Of a stretch of 64,000 nucleotides of DNA, positions 36,480 through 45,825 are shown piece by piece (position 1 is the stretch's first letter; every line of letters starts with the position of its first letter). The position numbers and the translations under genes are program-made. The stretch lies in NCBI RefSeq assembly GCF_011170065.1, contig NZ_BLLH01000001.1, forward strand, positions 186,001 to 250,000. The letters are read 5' to 3'. This stretch comes from Pseudolactococcus insecticola (lineage in GTDB: Bacteria > Bacillota > Bacilli > Lactobacillales > Streptococcaceae). Below the pieces are notes generated by a model. That model ran no database searches. It worked only from the letters and a program-made list of their open reading frames with translations, and was not told where the DNA came from.

Positions 36480-37445
36480 ATGACGAAACAAATAAAATAC
36501 GGTGTTGTCTCAACAGCGCAGGTTGTCCCACGTTTTATAGAAGCGGTTCGCATGCTTGGCGAGGAAAATGCACAGGTGCTTGCAGTGTCGAGCCGAACTT
36601 TTGAGACGGCAAACGACTTTGCAAAAGAACACCAGATTCCCAAAGCTTATGGCAGTCATGAGGCGATGTATGCAGATCCTGAGCTTGATGTGATCTATAT
36701 TGCAACCTATAACAAAGGCCATTTTCCTGAGGCGAAAAAGGCTTTACTTGCTGGCAAAAATGTCTTGCTTGAAAAGCCGTTTACATTGACAGCTAGCGAG
36801 TCTGCAGAGTTGTTTGAGATTGCGCGTGAGAAACATCTTTTTCTCATGGAGGCGCAAAAGTCTGTTTTTCTGCCGTTAACGAATTTGGTCAAGCAGGTGG
36901 TTGCTTCTGACGAGATTGGCAAGATTCTTGCGGTTGAGAGCGTGACGGCTTATGACAATATTGATCATATCAGCTGGTTTCGGGACTTGGACGCAGGTGG
37001 CGGCACGGTACATTTTATGTTGCCATATGCACTGAGCTATCTGCAGTATATTTTTGATGCGGCAATTAGCGACTTTTCGGGTATTTCTGATATGGCTGAT
37101 GGCGAGTCTGACAGTCAGGCAAAAGTCTTGTTAAAACTCGATAATGGTGTGTTGGCTAACATTTTCCTAACGACAAAGGTCGGTCTTGACAAGGTCATGA
37201 CGATCCAGGGAACGAAAGGACGGCTTGTTATACCTGAGTTTTGGAAGGCGAAAACGGCGATGGTTGAGCTGTTTGACGGGACAAAACGCACGATTGAGGC
37301 GGATTTTGAAAGCGACTTTGTCTACGAGGTTGCACATGTTAATGCGCTCATTTTAGCTGGTGCGACCGAAAGTCCGATCATGACGGCGGAGATGACACAG
37401 ACGGGTATTGCTGTCATTGATCAACTTTATAAAAGCTGGACATAA
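36480..37445 (+). CDS. Gfo/Idh/MocA-family oxidoreductase
   Basis: A 321-residue enzyme with the same layout as the partial gene at the left edge: N-terminal nucleotide-binding domain (GVVSTAQVVPRF), EKPFTLTASESAEL with the conserved lysine, and a C-terminal substrate-binding domain (AGGGTVHFMLPYALSYLQY). It probably oxidises or reduces a sugar or polyol. AAGGAG precedes the ATG. Its own terminator follows. Confidence 0.88.
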   Translation: MTKQIKYGVVSTAQVVPRFIEAVRMLGEENAQVLAVSSRTFETANDFAKEHQIPKAYGSHEAMYADPELDVIYIATYNKGHFPEAKKALLAGKNVLLEKPFTLTASESAELFEIAREKHLFLMEAQKSVFLPLTNLVKQVVASDEIGKILAVESVTAYDNIDHISWFRDLDAGGGTVHFMLPYALSYLQYIFDAAISDFSGISDMADGESDSQAKVLLKLDNGVLANIFLTTKVGLDKVMTIQGTKGRLVIPEFWKAKTAMVELFDGTKRTIEADFESDFVYEVAHVNALILAGATESPIMTAEMTQTGIAVIDQLYKSWT

Positions 37446-37470
37446 ACTGCGAGCAAATTGCAGTTTTTTT
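37446..37470 (+). terminator. Terminator before coiA
   Basis: AACTGC ... GCAGTT stem with eight-base loop and seven T. Confidence 0.8.
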
Positions 37471-37498
37471 CGTATGTAGTATTAGGGAGGTTTTGCCA

Positions 37499-38479
37499 AT
37501 GTTAGTAGCACTAGATGAAAAAGACAGGATTGTCAATACCTTAGAACTTGCATCCTCTGACTTTACAGATTTGTCAGACGTTTTTTTACGCTGTCCTGCC
37601 TGTAAAAGTCAGGTGAGGCTTAAGCATGGACAGATCAAACTGCCGCATTTTGCCCACGTCTCGCTTGATGCCTGTCAGTCGTTTTCTGAAAATGAAAGTG
37701 TCCAACATCTGACCTTGAAAAAGCGACTTTATCACTGGTTCAAGGCTGATCATCAGAAGGTCGAGGTAGAATATTTTTTATCAGAACTCAATCAGACGCC
37801 AGATTTATTAGTGAATGATAGGATTGCCATTGAGATTCAGTGTAGTCCTTTATCTGTAAAAAGGTTAGGAGAGCGGACGGAAACTTATCGGGCACATGGC
37901 TATCAAGTTATCTGGCTTATGGGGCGGGACTTGTGGCTTTCTGATAAGATGACAGTGCTCAAAGAAAATCTGACTTATTTTAGTGAAAATGCTGGTTTTT
38001 ATTACTGGGAACTTGATCTGACGCAGGCTTGCTTGCGTTTGAAAAGTATGATTCATCAGGATCTGACGGGGAAAATTTACTATCACACACAAACCTTTGA
38101 TTTTGGGACGTCAGACTTACTTGAGATTTTGCGGTCGCCGTTCCAAGCGCAGCGTATGAAAAAATTAGCTGTGCCTGAGCTTAAAAATCTGCCTGAGTTT
38201 ATCGCACGTCAGCTCTATTTTCAAAATCCAAAGTGGCTGAAAATTCAGGAAAAATATTATGTCAATGGTGAAAATCTACTTCTGACGGGGGAATTTCCAG
38301 TCAAGCTTGCGCCTTTAGGGCTGAATCCACTAACTGTTAAGTTTGATGGTGTTTTAGTGCCTGATTTTTGTCAAATTCCATCAGAAGCCAGTTTGATCGT
38401 AAACAGTTATTATCAGCTGTTTTTAGCAAAATTTGATGGTAAAACTGTTTATCCACCCGCATTTTATAAAAAAATCTAG
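37499..38479 (+). CDS. coiA: Competence protein CoiA
   Basis: Late competence protein that promotes recombination of incoming single-stranded DNA in streptococci. The 326-residue protein has an N-terminal zinc-like motif (LRCPACKSQVRLKHG with a later HFAH), then a nuclease-like core with DLLVNDRIAIEIQCSPLSVKRLGERTETYR (given in two parts around the catalytic-type EIQ). ATG 37499 follows GGGAGG by 8 bases. It stands directly before pepF, the usual order in streptococci and lactococci, and suggests this organism carries competence genes. I see no com-box (TACGAATA) upstream. Confidence 0.9.
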   Translation: MLVALDEKDRIVNTLELASSDFTDLSDVFLRCPACKSQVRLKHGQIKLPHFAHVSLDACQSFSENESVQHLTLKKRLYHWFKADHQKVEVEYFLSELNQTPDLLVNDRIAIEIQCSPLSVKRLGERTETYRAHGYQVIWLMGRDLWLSDKMTVLKENLTYFSENAGFYYWELDLTQACLRLKSMIHQDLTGKIYYHTQTFDFGTSDLLEILRSPFQAQRMKKLAVPELKNLPEFIARQLYFQNPKWLKIQEKYYVNGENLLLTGEFPVKLAPLGLNPLTVKFDGVLVPDFCQIPSEASLIVNSYYQLFLAKFDGKTVYPPAFYKKI

Positions 38480-38541
38480 CCAAAGAAAAACGCTGCTATT
38501 TATGATAAAATAAAGCTATATCAAACTTGGAGGCAATGCAG

Positions 38542-40344
38542 ATGGTGAAACAACGAAATGAGATAAAAGTTGAAAAGACTTGGGATTTGACGAGTATTTT
38601 TGAGACGGATGCGGATTTTGAGGCGGAACTTGCGCGTGTTGATGCAAAAATAGACGCGGCGCGTGATCTGACAGGACGCCTTGCAGCGTCTTCGGCAGAC
38701 TTGCTTTTTGTGACAGAAGCCTTGCTCGAGCTGAGCCGTTTGGTCGAAAAGCTGTTTGTTTATGCGTCGATGAAAAATGACCAGGACACGACCGTCAGCC
38801 TTTATCAGGAATATCAGGCTAAAGTGACCAGTCTTGAGGCGAAATACAGCGAAGTATTTGCTTTTTACGAGCCAGAATTTATGGCTTTGTCATCTGAAAC
38901 CTTATCAAGCTATGTCGCGGAAAATAAAGACTTAGTAATCTACCAACACTTTTTTGACAAACTTCTAGCTAACAAGGCACACGTCTTGTCAAATGCCGAA
39001 GAAGCCTTGCTTGCAGGCGCAAGTGAGATTTTTGGCAGTGGTAGCGAAACTTTTGAAATCTTGGACAATGCAGATATTGTGTTTCCAACGGTCAAAAATG
39101 AAGCGGGTGAAGACGTGCAACTCACGCATGGAAACTTCGTCTCGCTCATGGAATCAAGCAATCGTGATGTTCGTGAAAAGGCCTATAAAGCGCTTTACAG
39201 CGTCTATGCGCAATATCAACATACCTATGCGAAAACGTTGCAAACCAATGTGAAAGCGCATAATTTTGTTGCCAAAACACGCAAATATAGTTCTGCCAGA
39301 GCAGCAGCACTCGCACATAATCACGTGCCTGAGGCGGTGTACGATACTTTGGTTGCGGCGGTCAATAAACACCTGCCTTTGCTGCATCGCTACATGGCCA
39401 TACGTGCTGATATTTTAGGACTTTCAGAGCTGAAAATGTCGGATGTCTATGCGCCGTTATCAGTGCTTGATTACAAGTTCACCTATCCTGAAGCAGTTGA
39501 AAAAGCAAAAGAAACGCTTGCAATTTTCGGCGATGACTATCTTAAACAAGTCAGACGAGCCTTTGACGAACGCTGGATTGATGTTGAAGAAAATAAAGGG
39601 AAACGCAGTGGTGCCTACTCTGGCGGGAGCTATGATACCAATGCCTTCATGCTGTTGAATTGGCATGACACGCTTGATAATCTGTTTACGCTCGTGCACG
39701 AGATGGGCCACAGCATGCATTCAACTTTCACACGGACGACGCAGCCTTATGTTTACGGTGATTATAGCATTTTCCTTGCTGAAATTGCGTCGACCACCAA
39801 TGAAAATATTCTGACGGAGACTTTGCTTTCTGAAGTGACAGATGATAAAACGCGTTTTGCTGTGCTCAATCATTATTTGGACGGGTTCAAAGGAACTGTT
39901 TTTCGTCAGACTCAGTTTGCTGAGTTTGAGCATGCCATTCATGAGGCTGATCAACATGGGACCGTTCTGACGAGTGATTATCTGAATACGCTTTACGCAG
40001 AGCTAAATGAAAAATATTATGACTTAAAAGCCACAGATAATCCTGAAATTCAGTATGAATGGGCTCGAATCCCGCATTTTTACTATGATTACTATGTTTT
40101 CCAATATGCGACAGGCTTTGCTGCAGCAAGTGCCCTAGCGAAGAAAATCGTCCATGGTACAGCAACTGACAAAGCGAACTATCTTGATTATTTGCGTGCT
40201 GGAAACTCAGACTACCCGCTTGACGTCATCAAACGTGCCGGTGTTGACATGATCAGTGAGGAATATCTCAATGACGCTTTTGCAGTCTTTGAAGCACGTT
40301 TAGATGAGCTTGAAAGTCTTGTTAAAAAAGGTGCGCACAAGTAA
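38542..40344 (+). CDS. pepF: Oligoendopeptidase F (M3 family)
   Basis: Cytoplasmic zinc peptidase for oligopeptides of about 7-17 residues. The 600-residue protein has the M3 zinc site [12 protein letters not shown] with the third ligand glutamate in [11 protein letters not shown] 38542 is chosen because GGAGG lies 8 bases upstream; an in-frame TTG at 38527 would overlap that site. One base separates it from the next gene. Confidence 0.95.
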   Translation: MVKQRNEIKVEKTWDLTSIFETDADFEAELARVDAKIDAARDLTGRLAASSADLLFVTEALLELSRLVEKLFVYASMKNDQDTTVSLYQEYQAKVTSLEAKYSEVFAFYEPEFMALSSETLSSYVAENKDLVIYQHFFDKLLANKAHVLSNAEEALLAGASEIFGSGSETFEILDNADIVFPTVKNEAGEDVQLTHGNFVSLMESSNRDVREKAYKALYSVYAQYQHTYAKTLQTNVKAHNFVAKTRKYSSARAAALAHNHVPEAVYDTLVAAVNKHLPLLHRYMAIRADILGLSELKMSDVYAPLSVLDYKFTYPEAVEKAKETLAIFGDDYLKQVRRAFDERWIDVEENKGKRSGAYSGGSYDTNAFMLLNWHDTLDNLFTLVHEMGHSMHSTFTRTTQPYVYGDYSIFLAEIASTTNENILTETLLSEVTDDKTRFAVLNHYLDGFKGTVFRQTQFAEFEHAIHEADQHGTVLTSDYLNTLYAELNEKYYDLKATDNPEIQYEWARIPHFYYDYYVFQYATGFAAASALAKKIVHGTATDKANYLDYLRAGNSDYPLDVIKRAGVDMISEEYLNDAFAVFEARLDELESLVKKGAHK

Positions 40345-40345
40345 C

Positions 40346-41596
40346 ATGAAAATGGCAGAAATTAGAACGATTCAGGAAACAGATGAAGCAGCATTCATGC
40401 GATTTCAGGCAGCTTTGTTACGTGAAAAAAGTCCTGACGTAAAGGTGCAAGAAGTGACAGATTTTGCAGCATTTGTCGCAGAAAGTAAGACTCAGGAAAC
40501 TGTCGCAACTCATCTCGATTATTCGACGGCAACGACCTATTATTATTTTCTGGCTAATGGTGAGCTTGCAGCTAGCATCACCTGTCGCTGGGAGCTTGAC
40601 AAGGGGACACTGCTTAAGCACGGTGGGCATATTGATTTTGAGATAGCTAAAAGCTATCAAAACAAAGGCATCATGACTGAACTTATCCAGTTTGCCTTTG
40701 CGCAATATCGCAAACGTGGTATTTTTGATATTATGATAACGACAAATGAGATAGATGCATTTAGTCGCAGAACGATTGAGAAAAATGGTGGGGAGCTTGA
40801 TAAAATCACCGCCATCACTGAAGATGGTCAGAACTTACGACTTGCACACTATTGGGTACATCTGACACCAGACGCAGAGCTTGATGAAAAAGTCGTCAAA
40901 TCTTATAACGCCCACTCAAATCACAATATGAGACGTCCTGTCGTCAAGCAAGAAATTGTTGCGTTTATGCGGAATAAACAGCATCAGCTGGACGGTTTTC
41001 TAGGTGAAGTTGAAGCGTTTGCGCATGTTGAGAATGTGCCAATTATTCCGCATGAAACAGTGGTTTATTTTCAATTTTTACTACAAAGTTTGCAGCCTAA
41101 ACATATTCTTGAAGTTGGGACTGCTATTGGTTTTTCAGCACTTTTGATGGCAGATAGCGCACAAGACGCGAGCGTGACAACAATTGAGCGTAATCCTGAG
41201 ATGGCTGAACTTGCGCGTGAAAATTTCACTAGATATGATAGTCGCAAGCAAATCACGCTAATAGAGGGAGATGCGATAGATGTCTTGTCAGAGTTGACTG
41301 AGACGTTTGACTTTGCTTTTATGGATTCGGCCAAGTCAAAATATATTGTTTTTCTACCAGAAATTTTGAAAAATCTTGCGGTTGGTGGCATCATTGTCAT
41401 TGATGATGTCTTTCAAGGTGGCGATGTGACAAAAGATATCGCAGATATCAAGCGTAATCAACGTGGCATTTATCGTGGCTTGCACAAATTGTTTGATGCT
41501 ACGCTTGATAATCCTGGACTGAACGCAACTTTAGTACCGCTTGGAGATGGGATTTTGATGATCCGAAAGCTGCAAGAAACGATTGATTTAGGTTGA
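40346..41596 (+). CDS. Fusion of a GNAT-type domain and a class I SAM O-methyltransferase (TrmR-like)
   Basis: A 416-residue protein. The first 185 residues look like a GNAT acetyltransferase (EIAKSYQNKGIMTELIQFAF contains the Q/RxxGxG/A-type acetyl-CoA loop; DIMITTNEIDAFSRRTIEKNGGE is the usual last strand-helix). The rest is a caffeoyl-CoA/TrmR-type methyltransferase: ILEVGTAIGFSALLMA (SAM motif), FMDSAKSKY, VGGIIVIDDVFQGG. In streptococci and lactococci this position usually holds the stand-alone tRNA methyltransferase. Start 40346 is one base after the pepF stop and the two are co-transcribed. Confidence 0.85.
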   Translation: MKMAEIRTIQETDEAAFMRFQAALLREKSPDVKVQEVTDFAAFVAESKTQETVATHLDYSTATTYYYFLANGELAASITCRWELDKGTLLKHGGHIDFEIAKSYQNKGIMTELIQFAFAQYRKRGIFDIMITTNEIDAFSRRTIEKNGGELDKITAITEDGQNLRLAHYWVHLTPDAELDEKVVKSYNAHSNHNMRRPVVKQEIVAFMRNKQHQLDGFLGEVEAFAHVENVPIIPHETVVYFQFLLQSLQPKHILEVGTAIGFSALLMADSAQDASVTTIERNPEMAELARENFTRYDSRKQITLIEGDAIDVLSELTETFDFAFMDSAKSKYIVFLPEILKNLAVGGIIVIDDVFQGGDVTKDIADIKRNQRGIYRGLHKLFDATLDNPGLNATLVPLGDGILMIRKLQETIDLG

Positions 41597-41685
41597 GATA
41601 AGATTTTCAAACAAAAATATGATATAATAGTCACGAATGACAAGTCTATCTGATAAAGTTAGACGTTAAGAAAGGTATTAATATT

Positions 41686-42684
41686 TTGAATTTGAAAAAA
41701 CTTGGCGCTATTGCTGTGACTGGTCTTGCTGCAGTCATGCTTGCTGCTTGTTCGAAAGATACATCGAACACTGACGTGATTACGATGAAAGGTGACACCA
41801 TTCGTGTGTCCGATCTTTACAAAGAAGCACAAGAATACCCAACAACTGGGACAACAACATTGCTGCAAAACATGACATTTGACAAGATTTTTGAAAAAGA
41901 ATTTGGCAAAAAAGTGACAACAAAAAAAGTTGAAGCTGAATTTCAATCTCAAAAAACGTCACTCGGTACGCAATTTGCATCAGCCTTGCAACAAGCAGGC
42001 TACACTGAAACGTCGTATAAAGACTCGATTCGCTCACAATTGCTTTTGAAAGCAGCCGTCAACAAGGAAATCAAGTACACAACAGCTGAGTATAAAACAG
42101 CTTTTGAGACATTCCACCCAACAGTTGACGCTTATATCTTGTCAGTTACGTCAGAATCTGATGCCAAGACAGCAATCTCAGAAGCAAACAAATCAGCTAC
42201 TGACTTTGACAAAACAGCCAAAGAAAAGAAAGCAGAAATCAAGTTTGATTCAGCAAACACACAAGTCCCTGATGAAGTAAAAGCGGCTGCTTGGAAACTA
42301 AAAGACGGTGCTGTCTCAGCTGAACCAGTTGCTGTCACAGATAGCTCGACAGGTGAAAAGTCTTACTACATTATCAAGATGATCAAAAATTCAGACAAGG
42401 GTACTGACTGGAAAAAATACAAGTCAGAACTCAAATCCATCATCGAAACGACTAAGCAAAATGACACAACTTTTGTTAATGGCATCATTGCAACTTACTT
42501 AACAAAATATAATGTCACAGTGAAACCGACTGCTTTTGCAACAATCTTCTCTGCTTATGAAACAACAGCAACAAGCACATCATCAAGCAGCAAAGCCTCA
42601 TCTTCAACAAAAGCAAGCTCAAGCGCATCATCAGAAAGCAGCTCAAGTACTGCATCATCAACATCAACATCAGAATCAAAATAA
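41686..42684 (+). CDS. prsA: PrsA/PrtM-type foldase lipoprotein
   Basis: Membrane-anchored extracytoplasmic chaperone that helps secreted proteins fold. The TTG-started 332-residue precursor has a lipobox LAAC with the acylated Cys22, a PrsA N-terminal helical domain, a central parvulin-like region (FHPTVDAYILSVTSESDAKTAI ... given the low match, PPIase activity is doubtful) and a Ser-rich low-complexity tail (residues 290-332). A promoter (TGATATAAT, -10 at 41623-41628) and GAAAGG lie upstream. The place between pepF/methyltransferase and alaS is conserved. Confidence 0.9.
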   Translation: MNLKKLGAIAVTGLAAVMLAACSKDTSNTDVITMKGDTIRVSDLYKEAQEYPTTGTTTLLQNMTFDKIFEKEFGKKVTTKKVEAEFQSQKTSLGTQFASALQQAGYTETSYKDSIRSQLLLKAAVNKEIKYTTAEYKTAFETFHPTVDAYILSVTSESDAKTAISEANKSATDFDKTAKEKKAEIKFDSANTQVPDEVKAAAWKLKDGAVSAEPVAVTDSSTGEKSYYIIKMIKNSDKGTDWKKYKSELKSIIETTKQNDTTFVNGIIATYLTKYNVTVKPTAFATIFSAYETTATSTSSSSKASSSTKASSSASSESSSSTASSTSTSESK

Positions 42685-42689
42685 AAACA

Positions 42690-42862
42690 TCAGACTAAAA
42701 ACAGAGAGACAGCGGTGGTGAAAGCGGTCATGTTTGAATGAAAATAGTGCATAAAACGGCAGTGTTCTGCCTTATCAAACAAAAATGAAGACGATACTTT
42801 ATCGTGAATGAGGGTGGTACCGCGGTTTTGCGCCCCTTGCTTGCGATAGGGTATTTGTTTTT
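42690..42862 (+). promoter_or_regulatory. T-box riboswitch controlling alaS
   Basis: The T-box core AGGGTGGTACCGCG is at 42811-42824, preceded by a stem region (GAAGACGATACTTTATCGTGAATG) and a long Stem I beginning near AGAGAGACAGCGG (42702). The segment after the T-box (CGCCCC ... GGGT then T-run near 42862) can form the terminator that uncharged tRNA prevents. A GCA triplet at 42749-42751 could be the alanine specifier, but I did not fold Stem I rigorously. Confidence 0.9.
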
Positions 42863-42943
42863 ATATAGTGAATTATTTCACAATAGTCGAACCCATATCA
42901 ACACAATAAACAATAAACAAAAATCAAACAAAGGAAACTACTC

Positions 42944-45559
42944 ATGAAAAAAATGACATCACAAGAAGTTCGTCAAATGTTCCTCGACTTCTTCCAATCA
43001 AAAGGTCACACAATCGAGCCGTCAGTGAGCTTGGTACCAGTCAACGACCCGACCTTGCTCTGGATTAACTCAGGCGTTGCGACGCTCAAAAAATACTTTG
43101 ATGGCTCAGTCATTCCAGAAAATCCAAGGATTACAAACGCCCAAAAAGCTATCCGCACAAATGACATCGAAAATGTCGGTAAAACTGCGCGTCACCATAC
43201 CATGTTTGAAATGCTGGGTAATTTTTCAATCGGGGATTATTTTAGAACAGAAGCGATTGCTTGGGGATTTGAGCTTTTGACAAGCCCTGAGTGGTTTGAT
43301 TTCCCAGCTGAAAAGCTTTACATGACTTACTATCCTGACGATAAGGACTCTTATAATCGCTGGATTGAGGTTGGTGTTAAACCCGATCATTTGATTCCGA
43401 TTGAGGATAATTTCTGGGAGATTGGTGCTGGTCCGAGCGGTCCAGATACTGAGATTTTCTTTGACCGTGGGGAAGCTTTTGACCCTGAAAATATCGGCAT
43501 CAAACTTGTCGCCGAAGACATTGAAAATGACCGTTATATCGAAATATGGAACATTGTACTCAGCCAGTTCAATGCGGATCCGAGCGTGCCGCGCAGCGAG
43601 TACAAAGAATTACCACACAAAAATATTGATACGGGCATGGGCTTAGAGCGTATGGTTGCCGTTATTCAAGGAGCGCATACCAATTTTGAAACGGATTTAT
43701 TTATGCCGATTATCCGCCAGATTGAGCAGTTGTCAGGCAAGACTTATGACCCTTACGGCGATAACATGAGTTTCAAAGTCATTGCTGACCACATCCGCTC
43801 GCTGTCATTTGCCATTGGCGATGGGGCACTTCCGGGAAATGAAGGTCGTGGTTACGTCTTGCGCCGCCTGTTACGTCGTGCTGTCATGCACGGTCGTAAA
43901 CTCGGTATCAATGACACATTCCTTTACAAACTTGTCAAAATCGTCGGTGAGATCATGGCTTCTTACTATCCAGAAGTGCTTGAAAAACGTGATTTCATTG
44001 AGAAAATTGTCAAGCGTGAAGAAGAAACATTTGCTCGCACCATTGACGCAGGCAGCAAGATGTTTGATGAAGTTATCGCAAAACTCAAGGCTGATAACAA
44101 GACAACCCTTGCTGGCAGCGATATTTTCAAACTTTACGATACCTATGGCTTCCCAGTTGAGCTGACAGAAGAATTGGCAGAAGATGCGGGCTTCTCGATC
44201 GACCACGCTGGTTTTGAAGCGGCGATGACAGCGCAACAAGAGCGTGCCCGTGCAGCCGTCGTCAAAGGTGGCTCGATGAACAAGCAATCAGAGGTTCTGA
44301 CGGCACTCCAAGATAGCTCAGCATTTTCTTACACGGAAAAACACCTGTCGTCAGAGCTCATCGCCATTGTCCAAGATGATAAACGGGTCAAAACGGCCAA
44401 AGGTCAAGCGCAAGTCATCTTTGCGCAAACGCCGTTTTATGCGGAAATGGGCGGTCAAGTCGCCGACCACGGTGTGATCAAAGACGCCGCAGGGGATGTT
44501 GTCGCAAACGTCACAGATGTGCAGAAAGCACCGAATGGTCAGCCTTTGCACGCTGTCGAAATCCTGACGGAGCTGTTTGAAGGCGAAACTTACACGCTTG
44601 CCATTGATGAAAAACGCCGAAACGGTATCATCAAAAATCATACAGCGACACACCTGCTCCATGCAGCTTTGCACAATGTCCTAGGCAACCACGCAACGCA
44701 AGCGGGCTCACTCAATGAAGTGGATTTCTTGCGCTTTGACTTCACGCACTTTGCAGCAGTTACAGCTGATGAGCTATCTGAAATCGAGCGCCAAGTTAAT
44801 GAAGAAATCTGGCATGCGATTGACGTCCTGACTGTTGAGACAGACGTGGCAACGGCAAAAGAAATGGGCGCAATGGCACTCTTTGGCGAAAAATACGGCA
44901 AGGTTGTCCGTGTGGTTACGATTGGCGACTATTCTATTGAGCTTTGTGGCGGCACGCACGTGGCAAACACGAGTGAGATTGGCCTGTTTAAGATCGTCAA
45001 AGAAGAAGGTATCGGCTCAGGCACACGCCGCATCCTCGCATTGACAGGTCAAAAAGCCTTTGAAGCCTTTAAAGAACAAGAAGACATCCTGAAACACGTG
45101 CAAGCTTTGGTCAAATCACCACAAGCAGCGCAGACTGTTGCCAAGGTTGAAAATCTGCAGCTTGAGCTCAAAACTGCGCAAAAAGAAATCGAAAGTCTAT
45201 CTGCAAAAATGGCATCGGCACAGTCTGACGAAATCTTCAAAAATGTTCAAACAGCAAATGGCACAAGCTTTATCGCAGCGAAAGTGACCGCAAACGACGC
45301 GGGTGCCCTTCGCAATCTGGCAGACATCTGGAAACAAAAAAATAGCTCAGATATTCTCGTACTTGCAGCGCAAATTGGCGAAAAAGCCAATCTTTTAGTC
45401 GCAAGCAACACGAAAACACGCAAGGCAGGCGATCTAGTCAAAGCCCTCGCACCATTTATCGACGGTCGCGGTGGCGGTAAGCCCGACCTAGCTATGGCAG
45501 GTGGCACAAAACCTGCTGGCATAGCAGAGTTGCTGGCACATGTTGGCGAAAATCTTTGA
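42944..45559 (+). CDS. alaS: Alanyl-tRNA synthetase
   Basis: Charges tRNA-Ala. The 871-residue length is normal. N-terminal catalytic motifs ([26 protein letters not shown]), the editing domain metal motif [11 protein letters not shown] with the later CGGTH, and the C-terminal [12 protein letters not shown] are all present. AAAGGAAA lies before the ATG. The gene is preceded by a T-box and followed by a terminator and then the cas9 start region where the prophage sits. Confidence 0.98.
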   Translation: MKKMTSQEVRQMFLDFFQSKGHTIEPSVSLVPVNDPTLLWINSGVATLKKYFDGSVIPENPRITNAQKAIRTNDIENVGKTARHHTMFEMLGNFSIGDYFRTEAIAWGFELLTSPEWFDFPAEKLYMTYYPDDKDSYNRWIEVGVKPDHLIPIEDNFWEIGAGPSGPDTEIFFDRGEAFDPENIGIKLVAEDIENDRYIEIWNIVLSQFNADPSVPRSEYKELPHKNIDTGMGLERMVAVIQGAHTNFETDLFMPIIRQIEQLSGKTYDPYGDNMSFKVIADHIRSLSFAIGDGALPGNEGRGYVLRRLLRRAVMHGRKLGINDTFLYKLVKIVGEIMASYYPEVLEKRDFIEKIVKREEETFARTIDAGSKMFDEVIAKLKADNKTTLAGSDIFKLYDTYGFPVELTEELAEDAGFSIDHAGFEAAMTAQQERARAAVVKGGSMNKQSEVLTALQDSSAFSYTEKHLSSELIAIVQDDKRVKTAKGQAQVIFAQTPFYAEMGGQVADHGVIKDAAGDVVANVTDVQKAPNGQPLHAVEILTELFEGETYTLAIDEKRRNGIIKNHTATHLLHAALHNVLGNHATQAGSLNEVDFLRFDFTHFAAVTADELSEIERQVNEEIWHAIDVLTVETDVATAKEMGAMALFGEKYGKVVRVVTIGDYSIELCGGTHVANTSEIGLFKIVKEEGIGSGTRRILALTGQKAFEAFKEQEDILKHVQALVKSPQAAQTVAKVENLQLELKTAQKEIESLSAKMASAQSDEIFKNVQTANGTSFIAAKVTANDAGALRNLADIWKQKNSSDILVLAAQIGEKANLLVASNTKTRKAGDLVKALAPFIDGRGGGKPDLAMAGGTKPAGIAELLAHVGENL

Positions 45560-45585
45560 GTATCGCAACTTTTTAACTAAAAAAT

Positions 45586-45613
45586 GCAAGTGACTTTAGT
45601 TGCTTGCTTTTTT
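45586..45613 (+). terminator. Terminator after alaS
   Basis: GCAAGTGAC-TTTA-GTTGCTTGC, a 9-bp stem with two G-T pairs, followed by TTTTTT. Confidence 0.85.
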
Positions 45614-45701
45614 GGTTTGGGAGAATCTTGTTTATCCGATGAGTTAAAACTAAAACTAACAGATAGTACGGCAAATATCAGTAAATCACGCATTTTAATG
45701 C

Positions 45702-45751
45702 TATAATATATGGTATATATCAGATAAAAGCGAAATAAAGAGGAATGGAAA
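45702..45751 (+). promoter_or_regulatory. Probable cas9 promoter and ribosome-binding site
   Basis: TATAAT at 45702-45707 with no good -35, then AGAGGAATGGAAA directly before the ATG at 45752 (AGAGGA is the likely SD). Confidence 0.5.
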
Positions 45752-45823
45752 ATGGCTAAGAAAAATTATACAATCGGACTGGATATCGGGACTAACAGAG
45801 TCGCACAAACTAAATATTGTTAA
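45752..45823 (+). pseudogene. cas9: 5' fragment of cas9 interrupted by the prophage
   Basis: The frame encodes MAKKNYTIGLDIGTN, matching the N-terminus of type II-A Cas9 proteins, where IGLDIGTNSVGWAV is the RuvC-I motif with the catalytic Asp (Asp11 here). After residue 15 the match stops (RVAQTKYC, stop at 45821) and phage sequence begins. A promoter and SD precede it. The remaining 1000-plus codons must lie beyond the far end of the prophage, outside the window. With only 15 residues the family call rests on one very characteristic motif and context; an unrelated ASKHA-type start is the alternative. Confidence 0.75.
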
Positions 45824-45825
45824 TT
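45795..45825. other. Probable left attachment site (attL) of the prophage
   Basis: The cas9-like reading ends near 45798 and the integrase gene ends at 45826, so recombination must have taken place in this short stretch. GAGTCGCAC resembles the expected cas9 codons AG(T)GTCGG, so the shared core probably lies within AG..GTCG. The exact core cannot be set without attR. Confidence 0.55.

Noticed and set aside
45658-45720. Small AT-rich repeats near the cas9 promoter as an insertion-sequence remnant
   Set aside because: No inverted repeats or target duplications are visible.
45560-45751. Search for a tracrRNA or CRISPR repeats beside the cas9 start
   Set aside because: The 190 bases hold only the alaS terminator and a promoter; no repeated spacer-like units or convincing anti-repeat is visible. 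CRISPR arrays are not present in this window.
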